NCBI GenBank assembly: GCA_002085445.1
Contig: NBMI01000010.1
Location: forward strand, 1 to 64,000
Length of the DNA stretch: 64,000 nucleotides
From: Candidatus Parabeggiatoa sp. nov. 2
GTDB taxonomy: Bacteria > Pseudomonadota > Gammaproteobacteria > Beggiatoales > Beggiatoaceae
Reading direction: 5' to 3'
A program made the translations under genes and the position numbers. This document shows positions 40,118 through 51,700 of this stretch, piece after piece. The notes under the pieces were generated by a model that saw only the letters and a list, made by a program, of their open reading frames with translations, was not told where the DNA came from and searched no databases. How positions within the stretch are numbered: position 1 is the stretch's first letter; each line of letters starts with the position of its first letter.

Positions 40118-40824
40118 GTGAACGATACAAGCTTTTAACCAAATCCGAGATTGGTAATGCCCATAGCCTTTTGTCCATTATCCACAGCCCATTACCCAGT
40201 CAAGGAGACGGACAAAACGGCTCAAAGATGACTGTGTATGCGAATAGCGAAAGGCGACATAATGAGTACAGTCCTGCAGCAAAAAAAAAGCCAAAGTTTC
40301 ATAAAACAGAAACGCGTTTCAAACGCCATCGGGTTTAAACCGGGCAATAACTTCTCTCTGTGATTACCCATTCGCCATTCCCATCAATGAAAATTAAAGC
40401 ATAATACCAAATTTATTAACAAACCTCTAATTTTAATAACAATTGCCCGACAGAAATAACCCACCTTCGAGGCGCTGACTGAGGTGAAACTCTTGAATTT
40501 TTGGAGCCGGCCCTTATAACTGTGCGGTGAGTGCAGCGCTTTAATTAGGCGTGGTTCTAACCAAAAACCGTGTTTTTGGAGATAAAATGGCGAGCTAATG
40601 TAAGTTGCGGCATGAATATTGAGGTTATTTTATACGGAACTTAACGAAAAATCCGTGTTTCGGACTCCCAGTCAAATTACTTAATTATGTAATCTTTTCA
40701 TTTTTCATTTTTCATTAGTAGTATAACCGCCGAGAACCAAGGCAATACGCCCTCTTTGAAAAGTGAGGGCTTTGGGATATTCCCCCACTCTTAGGAGTGC
40801 TATTATTAACATTTGTTAACATAA
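40118..40824. other. Long intergenic region, no gene found
   Basis: No open frame with a ribosome site. Features seen are tandem CCATTACCCA-like runs near 40170-40195, a hairpin CCAAAAACCGTGTTTTTGG at about 40561-40579, and a related GAAAAATCCGTGTTTCGGAC at about 40648. The last ~70 bp before the small gene at 40825 are AT-rich. A structured RNA is possible but not supported. Confidence 0.4.
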
Positions 40825-41013
40825 ATGAATCGGATGTTATATTTAAGTGAAATACTAATACAGCATCACGAGTTGCAAACTTTTGAAGAATTAGTCGAAC
40901 TCGTCAAACAGAAAGCCCAATCGGGTGAGCGTTTTTTTCGTATGGACGTGCGCCCATCTTTTCCAGACACTCCCGAAAATTGGGAAGATCGTTTAGAAGC
41001 GGCCTTTTACTAA
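40825..41013 (+). CDS. Small hypothetical protein
   Basis: A 62-residue protein (MLYLSEILIQHHELQTFEEL, then FFRMDVRPSFPDTPENWEDR) with a helical N-terminal half and a proline-rich C-terminal half. Part of the gene is repeated just downstream in broken form (41084-41273), which shows a local duplication. The start is one of two close ATGs (40825, 40834), and no strong ribosome site is visible. I do not recognise the family. It lies upstream of cas6, but there is no evidence that they work together. Confidence 0.6.
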   Translation: MNRMLYLSEILIQHHELQTFEELVELVKQKAQSGERFFRMDVRPSFPDTPENWEDRLEAAFY

Positions 41014-41083
41014 CCCAGTGTTCAGTGATCAGTAATCAGTGATCAACGATCTGTGAAAAGTGTAAAATGATCATTGAACAAAA

Positions 41084-41273
41084 AGTCGAATTCGTCAAAC
41101 AGAAGCCCAATCGAGTGAGCGTTTTTTTCGTATGTTATAACTCTTAGAATTTTGTTCTCTCAACCTAAAACTCTAATTGGCTTTTGCATTAATGAATTGG
41201 CAGTGACGTGCGCCCACCTTTTCCAGACACTCCCGAAAATTGGCAAGAACGTTTAGAAACTGCCTTTTACTAA
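41084..41273 (+). pseudogene. Broken duplicate of the small gene, with 70-bp insert
   Basis: Positions 41084-41134 and 41205-41273 repeat the last two thirds of the gene at 40825, with a few base changes and one missing A in the AGAAAGCCC segment. Between them, exactly 70 bp (41135-41204) are inserted after TTTCGTATG. The first third is missing. No function is expected. Confidence 0.82.
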
Positions 41274-41346
41274 CCCAGTGATCACTGAAAATTGATAACT
41301 GATCACTAATAACTGATCACTGAAAACTGAAAAACGGGTGAGTGAC

Positions 41347-42033
41347 ATGTTGTGGCAAGATGATGAGCCTCAAAAAGAGGCAGCTATCGAACAGACTATT
41401 GTGGATATGGTCTTTGACATGAATTGTCGTTGTTTACCGGTCGATCATGCTTATGCTCTATCCCAAGCGATTTCCAAGGCCTTGCCTTGGTTTGAGCAAG
41501 AACCACAGGCGGGATTGCTTTTGATTCATGGGGCCGAATCGGGCAACGGCTGGATTCGCCCTGATGAGCAAGATGATCTATTGTATTTGTCGCGCCGTAC
41601 CAAGCTGACGCTGCGCCTACCTCAACACCGTCTCGCCGAGGCAAAAACGCTCAGCGGCATGACTTTAGATATTGGCGGCTACTCGCTCAAAGTTGGCGCG
41701 GCTAAAGAAAAGCCACTTAGTCAAATGCCGGTATTGTTTGCGCGACATATCGTCGCAAATCCGCAACAAGATGAGGACGCTTTTTTAGACACGGTTGTTG
41801 CACAATTGCAAAAAATGGGGATTCAGTGTCGCAAAGCGTTGTGTGGCAGAAGCCACCGCTTTAAATTGCCCGACGGTGATTTATTCACACGAAGTTTAAT
41901 GATCGCCGATCTGGCACCGCAAGATTCGATGACTTTGCAAGAGCGGGGCTTGGGCGAGGGTAGGAAAATGGGTTGTGGACTGTTTGTGCCCCATAAGGAC
42001 ATCAAATCGATGAATCCTGACGCGGAAAAGTGA
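41347..42033 (+). CDS. cas6: CRISPR endoribonuclease Cas6, MYXAN type
   Basis: About 228 residues, matching the Cas6/Cmx6 group: CRCLPVDHAYALSQAIS near residue 30, ESGNGWIRP, SRRTKLTLRLP, and the glycine-rich C-terminus LQERGLGEGRKMGCGLFVP. Cas6 cuts the CRISPR transcript within its repeats. The gene is complete, with GGGTGAG a few bases before the ATG at 41347; a GTG at 41338 is also possible. No other cas gene and no CRISPR array is in the window, so this is an orphan or is supplied by another locus. It is preceded by tandem TGATCACTGA sequence. Confidence 0.88.
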   Translation: MLWQDDEPQKEAAIEQTIVDMVFDMNCRCLPVDHAYALSQAISKALPWFEQEPQAGLLLIHGAESGNGWIRPDEQDDLLYLSRRTKLTLRLPQHRLAEAKTLSGMTLDIGGYSLKVGAAKEKPLSQMPVLFARHIVANPQQDEDAFLDTVVAQLQKMGIQCRKALCGRSHRFKLPDGDLFTRSLMIADLAPQDSMTLQERGLGEGRKMGCGLFVPHKDIKSMNPDAEK

Positions 42034-42224
42034 ATTGATAATTGGTAATTGGTACAGGACTCACGCATTGACAAAATAAATTGATTGACTATTCAATCAG
42101 TTACTTCTAAAAGGCCACAGCCTTTATTTTAACAGTTTTTAACTAAAATCAATGAGTTAGTTCACTGATTGCGTAAGTCATAGTGGTCATTGGTAATTGA
42201 ACTGCCATGGCTGCAGGTAGGATT
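42034..42224. other. Intergenic, tail-to-tail between cas6 and hicB
   Basis: AT-rich, with no gene and no clear terminator. It is mentioned because cas6 and hicB converge here. Confidence 0.5.
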
Positions 42225-42467
42225 CTACGCGGCCAACTTGGTTTCATTTTGAATAATAATTTTAGGATATGGATTTTTTAATGGGACCGGTAAATTATGT
42301 TCTTTCAACAAATTGAGATGTTCAATCATTCCCCATTTAGCTTTATATAAACAATCCTCGACGGAATGTCCAACCCCAGTGAAACCTTCTAACTCATTAG
42401 AATAAAAACAAAAAAAATAGGGTTCAACTGTGGCTTCAATGACAAGAGAATAGGGTAGTTCAATCAA
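42225..42467 (-). CDS. hicB: HicB-family antitoxin
   Basis: An 80-residue protein with the partial RNase-H-like fold of HicB: PYSLVIEATVEPYFFCFYSN, ELEGFTGVGHSVEDCLYKAK, MIEHLNLLKEHNLPVPLKNP. It would neutralise the HicA encoded just upstream. Translation appears to start at a TTG at 42467, because no ATG is available after the hicA stop. AAAAGG lies 9 bases before that TTG. The spacing of 15 bases from the hicA stop indicates coupled translation. Confidence 0.85.
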   Translation of the reverse strand: MIELPYSLVIEATVEPYFFCFYSNELEGFTGVGHSVEDCLYKAKWGMIEHLNLLKEHNLPVPLKNPYPKIIIQNETKLAA

Positions 42468-42482
42468 TTTTCTTAACCTTTT

Positions 42483-42656
42483 TTACTTGATACCAGCCGC
42501 TTTTAGTATAGCATGACAAGTCCCGCTAGGAACTTCCTTGGAACCATGATAATCAACGCGAATTAATGGGTTCCATCCCAATTTTCCATAATATATTACC
42601 GAGCCTTTTTCTTTCAGATGTTTTTCAAGTAGTCTAACTAATTCGCTAAACTTCAT
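42483..42656 (-). CDS. hicA: HicA-family mRNA interferase toxin
   Basis: A 57-residue protein, MKFSELVRLLEKHLKEKGS, RVDYHGSKEVPSGTCHAILK, ending AAGIK. It is the short HicA type: double-stranded-RNA-binding-like fold, catalytic histidine in the DYHGSKE motif. HicA cleaves mRNA when unbound. A GGAGA ribosome site lies 6 bases before the ATG at 42656. Together with hicB downstream it makes an apparently intact module, unlike the broken pair near 22 kb. The segment between KGS and RVDYHG differs from the usual GSHxxY order, so activity is not certain. Confidence 0.78.
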   Translation of the reverse strand: MKFSELVRLLEKHLKEKGSVIYYGKLGWNPLIRVDYHGSKEVPSGTCHAILKAAGIK

Positions 42657-43320
42657 TCAACGTCTCCTTTTCGATGATCAAACCAAGTTTCTCAAAGAAA
42701 CTTGGCTTATATTTGGATTATACTAGACATGCGAATTAAGGGTTGAATTGAATCATAAAAAATCAATGAGTTATAAAAACGTATTGATTGAAAGTGATTT
42801 TATAAAATTATTAATTCGCGTATAAGTTTGTGACGGTGTGCAGTATGCTTGATACTGGCGGCCTTTAGCCTGTAGGGTTCCTTTCATTGCGGATATCCAC
42901 CTGATGAAAGAGGCCTTTTCTCAATTTTAAGAAACTTGGTTTCTTTGGCGGGCAAAAAAAAATACCATTTCTAAAAAGAAATGGTATTTTTGGTTTGGAT
43001 TTGAATATCCTTAAAATAATTAGCTTATGTAACTTATGTAATTGTTACATAAGCACCCTAATTTCATTAACAATTCGTTAACGAAGTTAACGAAGTTAAC
43101 GTTTCATCACCCCACCCTAGGCTCGTTCCCCCCTTTTGTAAAGGGGGTTTAACGGGATCTGGAGTTAATTACTAGTGGTAAAAAATAGACGCTTTTGTGT
43201 AAAAAAGTGCTCACAAAGTACAGAAAACACTTGACATCCTTTGCCGTTTTAGTATCTTAAAATAATACGGTAGGCTCTGCCTGAATTTAAGCTCGTGGAG
43301 TACTTATGAGTCCTAGGGAA
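42657..43320. other. Intergenic with dispersed element and hairpin
   Basis: A segment at about 42718-42815 (TATACTAGACATGCGAATTA ...) recurs at 63239-63330. A strong hairpin AATACCATTTC/GAAATGGTATT with flanking A and T runs lies at about 42955-42992. Tandem GTTAACGAA units precede a TTTCATCACCCCACCC end near 43103. No gene. Confidence 0.6.
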
Positions 43321-45021
<1,701 letters not shown>

Positions 45022-45052
45022 TTAATTCAATCGTTGAGAATAATGGAGTAGA

Positions 45053-45343
45053 CTAGCCCTCGATAACACCCATGATGTCTTCTTCGCGCATCACCAGCAA
45101 TTCTTCACCGTCGATTTTCACTTCGGTGCCAGAATATTTGCCGAATAACACAATATCACCCACCTTGACATCGAGGGGACGCGCTTCACCGTTGTCCAGA
45201 ATTTTGCCTTTGCCCACCGCTTGCACTTTGCCGCGAATGGGTTTTTCGGTGGCAGAATCCGGGATGACGATACCGCCAGGGGTTTTTCTTTCTTCTTCAA
45301 GACGTTTGACGATGACTCGGTCGTGTAACGGACGAATTTGCAT
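45053..45343 (-). CDS. groES: Co-chaperonin GroES
   Basis: A 96-residue protein of normal length that caps the GroEL chamber. It has [14 protein letters not shown], the mobile loop [20 protein letters not shown], and the ending [17 protein letters not shown] lies 8 bases before the ATG. First gene of the groES-groEL operon, with a heat-shock promoter and CIRCE operator upstream. Confidence 0.98.
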   Translation of the reverse strand: MQIRPLHDRVIVKRLEEERKTPGGIVIPDSATEKPIRGKVQAVGKGKILDNGEARPLDVKVGDIVLFGKYSGTEVKIDGEELLVMREEDIMGVIEG

Positions 45344-45405
45344 ATTCGTTATCTCCTTATAAACAAAGAGTTAGCTAAAAATTAGCTTTAGAATGTGAGA
45401 ACTTA

Positions 45406-45432
45406 TTAGCACTCTCATTGAGTGGCTGCTAA
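45406..45432 (-). promoter_or_regulatory. CIRCE-like HrcA operator
   Basis: TTAGCACTC, nine bases, GGCTGCTAA. The left arm is identical to the CIRCE consensus, the right arm matches 7 of 9, and the 9-base spacer is exact. It directly follows the -10 box of the sigma-32-like promoter and would cover the transcription start, as expected for HrcA repression. Confidence 0.78.
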
Positions 45433-45467
45433 TAAATAGGGCCTCATGTTTTTATATCAAGGGGGAC
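45433..45467 (-). promoter_or_regulatory. Sigma-32-type heat-shock promoter of groESL
   Basis: On the reverse strand CCCCCTTGATA (-35) and CCCTATTTA (-10) are separated by 13 bases. This agrees closely with the sigma-32 consensus CCCTTGAA and CCCCATTTA. The ATG of groES lies 90 bp downstream. Confidence 0.85.
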
Positions 45468-46135
45468 ACTTTGTCAAAATTGCTTTAAAATTTTTATGTC
45501 CCCTCACCTTAACCTTTTCCCCAGAAAAAATAAGGGAACACCCGAGGGTGAAAATTTTTGGTAAGTACCCGTGCAAAAGTTTTCCAATATTATGTTTTTG
45601 TTAGGTTTATATTTTTAAAATACCTGCACGGGTACTTAATGGGTAATGGGCCGAGGGTGATTATGGCTTAACTTATTGTTTTTTATTTACTTTAAATACA
45701 AGTGAGCTTTGTTAGTACAAAAAAGTGAGGAATTGTGTAACCAATTGTTTTTAATAAAATTAATACTATAGGCCCGACTATAAATGCGAATTAAGAATGA
45801 AAAATAATTTTATTAAAAGTTTTTTGGAAAAAAACGTTTGCCGACTGTCTGATTTTTTATTATTCAATTCAACCATTAATTCGCATTATAAATCAATCAG
45901 TTACAAAGTTAATAAGTGACAAAGTTTTGTCCGGTACTGAGACTTTAGAGACACTAAAACGCTTATCAAATAAATGGGAATTTATCCGTTAATTCCCTCA
46001 AGGAGTTAATCAATAATATCACCCACCCATTACCCATTGCCCATTACCCATTACCAATCACATCAAATTGAAGTAGTTCCCGTGGAAAAGGCGGGATTTA
46101 ATTGTGTCTTAAATCAAAAGAGAGTTAACCCTACT
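45468..46135. other. Intergenic with a 77-bp palindromic element
   Basis: The element at 45562-45638 is listed separately. Near 45770-45895 is a segment with GCGAATTAAG and its inverted CTTAATTCGCA-like end that resembles part of the 42718/63239 repeat. Tandem CCCATTACCCATT units (46023-46055) lie before the next gene. No gene. Confidence 0.55.
45562..45638. mobile_element. 77-bp element, TAAGTACCCGTGCA ends
   Basis: Termini TAAGTACCCGTGCA and TGCACGGGTACTTA are perfect 14-base inverted repeats. It is the opposite-orientation homologue of 39374-39447. Confidence 0.84.
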
Positions 46136-46873
46136 ATGAGTCGAAACATACCGATTGGTTTTAGTCAACTTATTAAATTGGCTTGGTTGGATTTTACCGC
46201 GCAACAAAAATTGAAAGGGCATTCCCAGGCTGAAATTAGGGCGGCATTGGATGATTTTTTATCTGATCAAGTCTCAGTGGGCAGTAATGCCCGGCGTAGT
46301 AGTCGGCAAAAAGCTATATCCATTTTGTCAAAAATTTGGGTTAATGTGCCGCAATCGCTTGAATCTTTTAGAGATGAAGGATTAGCGTTATTAAAACGTC
46401 TGCCCGATAGTCATATCGCGCTGCATTGGGGCATGGCGATAGTCGTTTATCCGTTTTTTGCGATGGCAGCAGAGAATGTGGGGCGTTTATTGCGGCTACA
46501 AAATGATGTGTCTACGGTGCAGTTGCAAAAGCGTATGCGTGAAAAAATGGGGGAACGGGAGACGGTGGCGAGGGCGACACGTCAGTTGATACGCTGTTGG
46601 GAGCAGTGGGGCGTGTTGACGGATACCGATAAGAAAGGAAGATACACGGCAACAAAAGCGCATACTATCACCGACGCTCAGTTGACAACTTGGTTGTTGG
46701 AAGGCGCGTTGATTGCCAGTGAGGGGCAATCGGCGGTGCTGCATAACTTGGTGAATTATACGCCGGGTTTGTTTCCCTTTGGTTTGTCGTCTGATTATTT
46801 TACGCCTAATGAGCGATTGGAGACGTTTAGCCAAGGGGTTAGTGAGGTGAGTGTGGCGTTTAAGTACAATTAA
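46136..46873 (+). CDS. Uncharacterised protein, possible conflict-system gene
   Basis: A product of about 245 residues, mostly helical: IPIGFSQLIKLAWLDFTAQQ, then SSRQKAISILSKIWVNVPQ, HWGMAIVVYPFFAMAAENVG, and a winged-helix-like RATRQLIRCWEQWGVL region near residue 155. The overall pattern recalls small helical proteins that precede large operons of defence genes, but I cannot name the family. Here no partner genes follow. The ATG at 46136 is preferred, because the upstream TTG at 46037 lies in a CCCATTACC simple repeat. It may be a leftover of a lost operon. Confidence that it is a gene is high; the role is unknown. Confidence 0.7.
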   Translation: MSRNIPIGFSQLIKLAWLDFTAQQKLKGHSQAEIRAALDDFLSDQVSVGSNARRSSRQKAISILSKIWVNVPQSLESFRDEGLALLKRLPDSHIALHWGMAIVVYPFFAMAAENVGRLLRLQNDVSTVQLQKRMREKMGERETVARATRQLIRCWEQWGVLTDTDKKGRYTATKAHTITDAQLTTWLLEGALIASEGQSAVLHNLVNYTPGLFPFGLSSDYFTPNERLETFSQGVSEVSVAFKYN

Positions 46874-47670
46874 AAGCACTCAGTATCAGCCATCATACTG
46901 AATCGCTTAGCCCTGACTGGCTCAGAGCGTGTTTTAAAAGCATTCGGTTTTTCCAGCGACAGATACCATCCATCAAAGGGATGGTATCTGTGGGCTCGTG
47001 CTTTTCCACCTGTGCCTTCGCGCTTTTCTTGAGCACAGTATCCTGGAGCAAAGTTTTTAGTTTGGCAGCCGCCACCTCCGTCCAAACTTTAGTTTGGCAG
47101 CCGCCGCTGGAGTCCAAACTTTGCTGCCGTTTTTTTTCAAAAAAAATTGCCGACTTTTTAGTTTGGCAGTGCCAAGTTAAAACTGGCCGACGACTAAAAC
47201 CCGTCAATTGAACATTGACAGAGTACTAGTACAGCTAATATTGCTCCTAAACGAATTAGGTTAAACTTGGCCGCCGTGCAGCCAAATTAACTCCTGCTGC
47301 CAAACTCAAGTTTGGACTCCTGTTGCCAAACTCAAGTTTGGACGGAGGCTGCCAAACTCAAGTTTGGACTCCTTAAGCCAAACTCAAGTTTGGACTCCTG
47401 TTGCCAAACTAAAGTTTGGACTCCTTAAGCCAAACTAAAGTTTGGACGACTGCCAAACTAAAGTTTGGACGCAAACTAAAGTTTAGACTCCTTTATGGGC
47501 TTTCCTAAGTGTTTGCCCTAGCTTAACTTAATGGCATTGAGTCAAGGGCCCCAGTGCCCTATAAGTTGGGAATCAAAAATGAATTTCCGAAACACTGATA
47601 ACTGATAACTGATAACTGTTCACTGACAAACTGATCACTGTTCACTGATAACTGTTCACTGACAAACTGA
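46874..47670. repeat. CCAAACTAAAGTTTGG palindromic repeat field
   Basis: From about 47055 to 47490 there are about ten copies of a short palindrome, CCAAACT[AC]AAGTTTGG, mostly followed by ACTCCTG or ACTCCTTAAG. One 31-bp-related unit lies near 47228. Tandem CACTGATAACTG units lie from 47585 up to the end of alr. No gene. The same palindrome occurs near 445, 22780-22850, 27700, 28365, 36773 and 62680. Confidence 0.85.
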
Positions 47671-48750
47671 TCACTGAAAAACGCGACTGCTCACATTACA
47701 AAGTAATTCATAAGCAATCGTACCTGCTAGAGAGGCAATTTCTTCTGCTAGCAAATTCTTCCCCCATAATACGACCGGATCACCAACGCGGGCATTCGGT
47801 TGGCTACGCAAATCTACCGTTATCATATCCATAGATACCCTTCCTATTAGCGGCACACGTCTATTATTAACCAGCACCGGTGTCCCAGAAGGCGCATGGC
47901 GCGGGTAGCCGTCGGCATAGCCAATGGCAACCACGCCAACGGGCATGCTTTGCGGACAACGCCAAGTTGCGCCATAGCCAATGGCATCACCTTTACGGAG
48001 TCGCTTGACGCTGATTAAGGCCGATTGCAAATGCATTACCGGCTGTAAACCTTCCTCTTTTGCCACACTCTCGGTAAACGGCGAGACACCATACAACATA
48101 ATCCCCGGCCGTACCCAATCGGCATGAGTTTGAGGCCATCCCAGTATTCCGGCTGAATTGGCTAACGAGGCTTCAATATTCAGGCTTCTGGCTAGCGCCA
48201 GAGAAACTTGAGTTTGTTGTTCAGTGGTGGAATCCTGACGATCATCAGCACAAGCAAGGTGGCTCATCAAACGAATGGGTTGTGCTACCTGTGTACATTG
48301 TTTAAAAAGTTTGTAAATCGGCTCAATTTCATTCGGCGTAAAGCCTAAACGGTGCATGCCACTATCCACTTTTAGCCACACACTCACCGGTTTCGTCAGT
48401 TGCGCTCTGAGCAAATGTTCAAATTGCGTTGGCGTGTGGATGACTATCTGTAAATCTTGGTCAACAATCTCCGGCAATTCGTCAGTGTGAAAAAAACCTT
48501 CTAGCAAGACAATAGGTTTCGTTATGTCCGCTTTCCGCAATTGAAGTGCCTCTTCAAGACAACACACGGCAAAAGCATCGACACCAGATTCAAGTGCGTT
48601 GGCTACCCTAACGGCACCATGACCATAAGCATTAGCTTTGATGACTGCCATGACGCGCTGCTCTGGGGCACAAACTTTCACCAGTTGCAAATTAGCACGC
48701 AGGGCGGCTATATCAATGAAGGCACGAGTAGGACGGGTCATGTTGGTCAT
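47671..48750 (-). CDS. alr: Alanine racemase
   Basis: A 359-residue PLP enzyme making D-alanine for peptidoglycan. The PLP lysine lies in AVIKANAYGHGAV near residue 39. Further family motifs are SGMHRLGF, MSHLACAD, GIMLYGVSPF and the catalytic tyrosine region IGYGATWRCP. The C-terminus GTIAYELLCNVSSRV is complete. ATG 48750 overlaps the dnaB stop (ATGA). A second ATG at 48741 (MTRPTRAFIDI) fits the family start and its ribosome site GGAG better. Last gene of the rpsF-rpsR-rplI-dnaB-alr block. Confidence 0.96.
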   Translation of the reverse strand: MTNMTRPTRAFIDIAALRANLQLVKVCAPEQRVMAVIKANAYGHGAVRVANALESGVDAFAVCCLEEALQLRKADITKPIVLLEGFFHTDELPEIVDQDLQIVIHTPTQFEHLLRAQLTKPVSVWLKVDSGMHRLGFTPNEIEPIYKLFKQCTQVAQPIRLMSHLACADDRQDSTTEQQTQVSLALARSLNIEASLANSAGILGWPQTHADWVRPGIMLYGVSPFTESVAKEEGLQPVMHLQSALISVKRLRKGDAIGYGATWRCPQSMPVGVVAIGYADGYPRHAPSGTPVLVNNRRVPLIGRVSMDMITVDLRSQPNARVGDPVVLWGKNLLAEEIASLAGTIAYELLCNVSSRVFQ

Positions 48751-51700
48751 TCTCCGTAATAAGAATCGTTGGGCGTGGAGTTTTCAAATTTGGTGAGATT
48801 TCCCCGAAAAGACAGATGTCTTGTGCCAATAGGGCCGTTACGCTGTTTAGCAATGATGATTTCGGCTAAGCCTTTATCGGGACTATCTTCATTGTAGACT
48901 TCGTCTCTGTAAATGAAGACAATCAAATCGGAATCTTGTTCAATGCTATTACTAACTGTAAGGTTATTAGCCGTAAAATTATGCACAGTCGGAACCGTTA
49001 AATCGAAAACTTTTTCTTCGCCTGCTGGCTCATTGGTAGCAATCCTATCCCAATAAATGTCACTTTGCGCCATCTTTTTCAATTCGTCGGATTGCAGTGC
49101 ATTGGCGACACGTAATGCACGTTCTCTGGTCAGGTTATGAGTGAAGATTAAACGTTGGCTACTGTCAGAGGTTCCCATCTTTTGGCAAAATTGAGCGTGT
49201 GTCATGCCAACTTGTTGCATAGCCATTACAGCGGTTTTTTTCCATAAGTTATTCGGGATAACATCGCGTTTGCTTATAGCTTTATTTACTCCAAAAAACT
49301 CACGCACTTGTGCAAGCGATTGTGTTTTATATTCTCCTACTGTTCCCACCAAATCAGCAAAACGCAGTATATCAGTTTGTCCTTGCAGGATAACGTGGTA
49401 TTGATCTCGGCCTTTGTTAGGTTGAGGAACTCGACTAACCCGTGCATTGATACCTAACCTTAGCAACAACGATTGAATATCGAAGGCAAGATGGTAACTA
49501 CTGGTAGCATAGTAAACATTTGGGTAGATTTTATTGAGACAAATGCAACCATCCGTTACCCACAAATGGCGCAAAAATGTCGCAACGCCCTCATTCGATT
49601 GCTGAAAAACTTGTTTAGGAACACGTTTTTCGTAAGAACGTAATCCCAAAATTCCTAGCCTATCTAGCCATTCGCTAACGACACTTTTGACACCATGCGT
49701 ATGTTGACGTGTTGAAGATAGATACACTTGAAACCAACTGCGTTCTGCATTGATACGTGGCGCAACGAAGCTGCCAAATATTTCTACGGCCAATTGTGCT
49801 ACCAATTCGGCTAAATCTTTTTCTCGCGTTGTGTACTGTATGGCATGTGTAGGCAAAGTACAGCCATCGCCAATGAGATGCCCTAGCAAAGCCAATTCTG
49901 CCTCAGTCTTAGGCGTTATTTTTTTTGGAGCAGGAATGCGACGTGGCAAAGCTAAATAATCACCCGTTTTCAGTTCATCCAATCGTTTCCAGCCATCAGG
50001 CGTATAAAATTTATGATTACCAGTAGCGCGAATGGTACGTCCTAGACGAGTCGTTAAACGAAATACTGGTTTTATGCCAGTACAAAACGCTCTACTCACC
50101 TTGGCGCGTTCTAATCGCATCGTTTGCGTATTCAGTCCCCAAACATAAAAATCTGTTCGTCCCACCAAATCACGAATCAGCACACGCGCCCCGGTGTCGG
50201 CACAAGTCACCAAACTATCACCATGCAGACAGCCTGATTCCCTTAAATCTGACATCTTAGGACGTTTATCAGTACGCTGCTCTAAACTGCGGTTCAGTTG
50301 TGACAGTGCCATCACCGGGACATTCAATTCTTTGGCTAACGATTTAAGGGATCGCGATATTTCAGAAACTTCATTAGCACGACTTTCCTTAGTGTCTGGG
50401 ACTTGCATCAATTGTAAATAATCAATCACAACCAAGCCTAATTTACCATGTTCACGCGCCAAACGGCGCACTCTTGCCCGTAACTCCGTCGGACTTAAGG
50501 CTGGCGTATCATCAATAAATAGCGGTGCTGATTCTAACTGGCTAACCGCCCTTGTAATTTGGTCCCACTGATCATCATTCAGTATGCCAGTACGCACATT
50601 TTGTAGATTCACCTTTGCCAAGGATGAAATTAAGCGCATGGCTAATTGTTCATCCGACATTTCCATGCTGAACACGGCAACGGGTATTTTGAGTTCAACC
50701 GCCACATGTTCAGCAATATTCATGGCAAACGAGGTATTATGCACACAAATATCATTAGCGACAAAATTATGAGTATTAGGGATAGTTAAGTCATAAACTT
50801 GTTTGAAGCCTATCGGTTCAATCGCCTTGATTTCATCCCATGCGATTTGTTCCCTTATGTCGGTAGAAATCGGGTTATGATTGCTTTGATTGTTAGAAAT
50901 CGCGGCTTGTATTTCAGATAAGGCCTTTTCCTTGGCAAAAATACCAATTTTATCAATAAAAATCTGAAGAGATTCTGCGTCCAATATGTCAAGTTGCCAC
51001 GCTTGACGGTGTGAATGGTTAATAGTACATTGTTTAATGCTTGCAATAATCCCAAAGCGCAAGAGGAGATGTTGAACTTGTCTGATAAGTTCGTAACAAT
51101 CATTGCAATAGCCTAATTGGACTTGCCCACGGTGAAGCACAGAAGCCCAACCATTGATTGCAAAAAGGCGATTTAAAAACAGGGCAATTTGTGCCGGTTG
51201 CAACTTGAAAACAATAGAGGGAATCAATTTACTTTTGGCATTTTTCTCCCATAAGCCTAATAATTCTTCTAACCCTTGTGTCAAGGGATTTTTGAATTGC
51301 TCAACGGCCCCAATAAAATCTTTCTGTATTTGAGGATGGCTATTGGTCAAACGAGGTTGACTCCCGGTGAGATTACCATCTCCTATTAAATAGGCTAATA
51401 GTTTGATTTGACATTCTCTTAATGTTTCTTTGCCAAACACCTCTATTTTTCTAGGCACAGCGATTTTGTCCCCAACTGCAATTTCTGAAAGCGGATGCCA
51501 GCCTTGAAGGGTTAAAAATGGATGTGTTAATGTTGTTTCTATAACTCTACCCAACTGAGTGGTTACCCGAAAGACGGGCTTAATGCCATCGTCTATGAAA
51601 TCAGTGGGTTGGGTCATCAGAAATTGGTAATCTTGTCCTAAAGTGAGTAATTGCGCTTTTTGGCGTTGGTAAATGTCTGCTATGGTAGCAAGGCTGCCAT

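Noticed and set aside
40118-40824. Structured RNA gene in the long gap before the small gene
   Set aside because: A few hairpins (CCAAAAACCGTGTTTTTGG) are visible, but no known RNA family pattern could be recognised.
49204-49404. Open frames on the plus strand inside dnaB
   Set aside because: These are antisense shadows of the intein-containing dnaB gene without ribosome sites.
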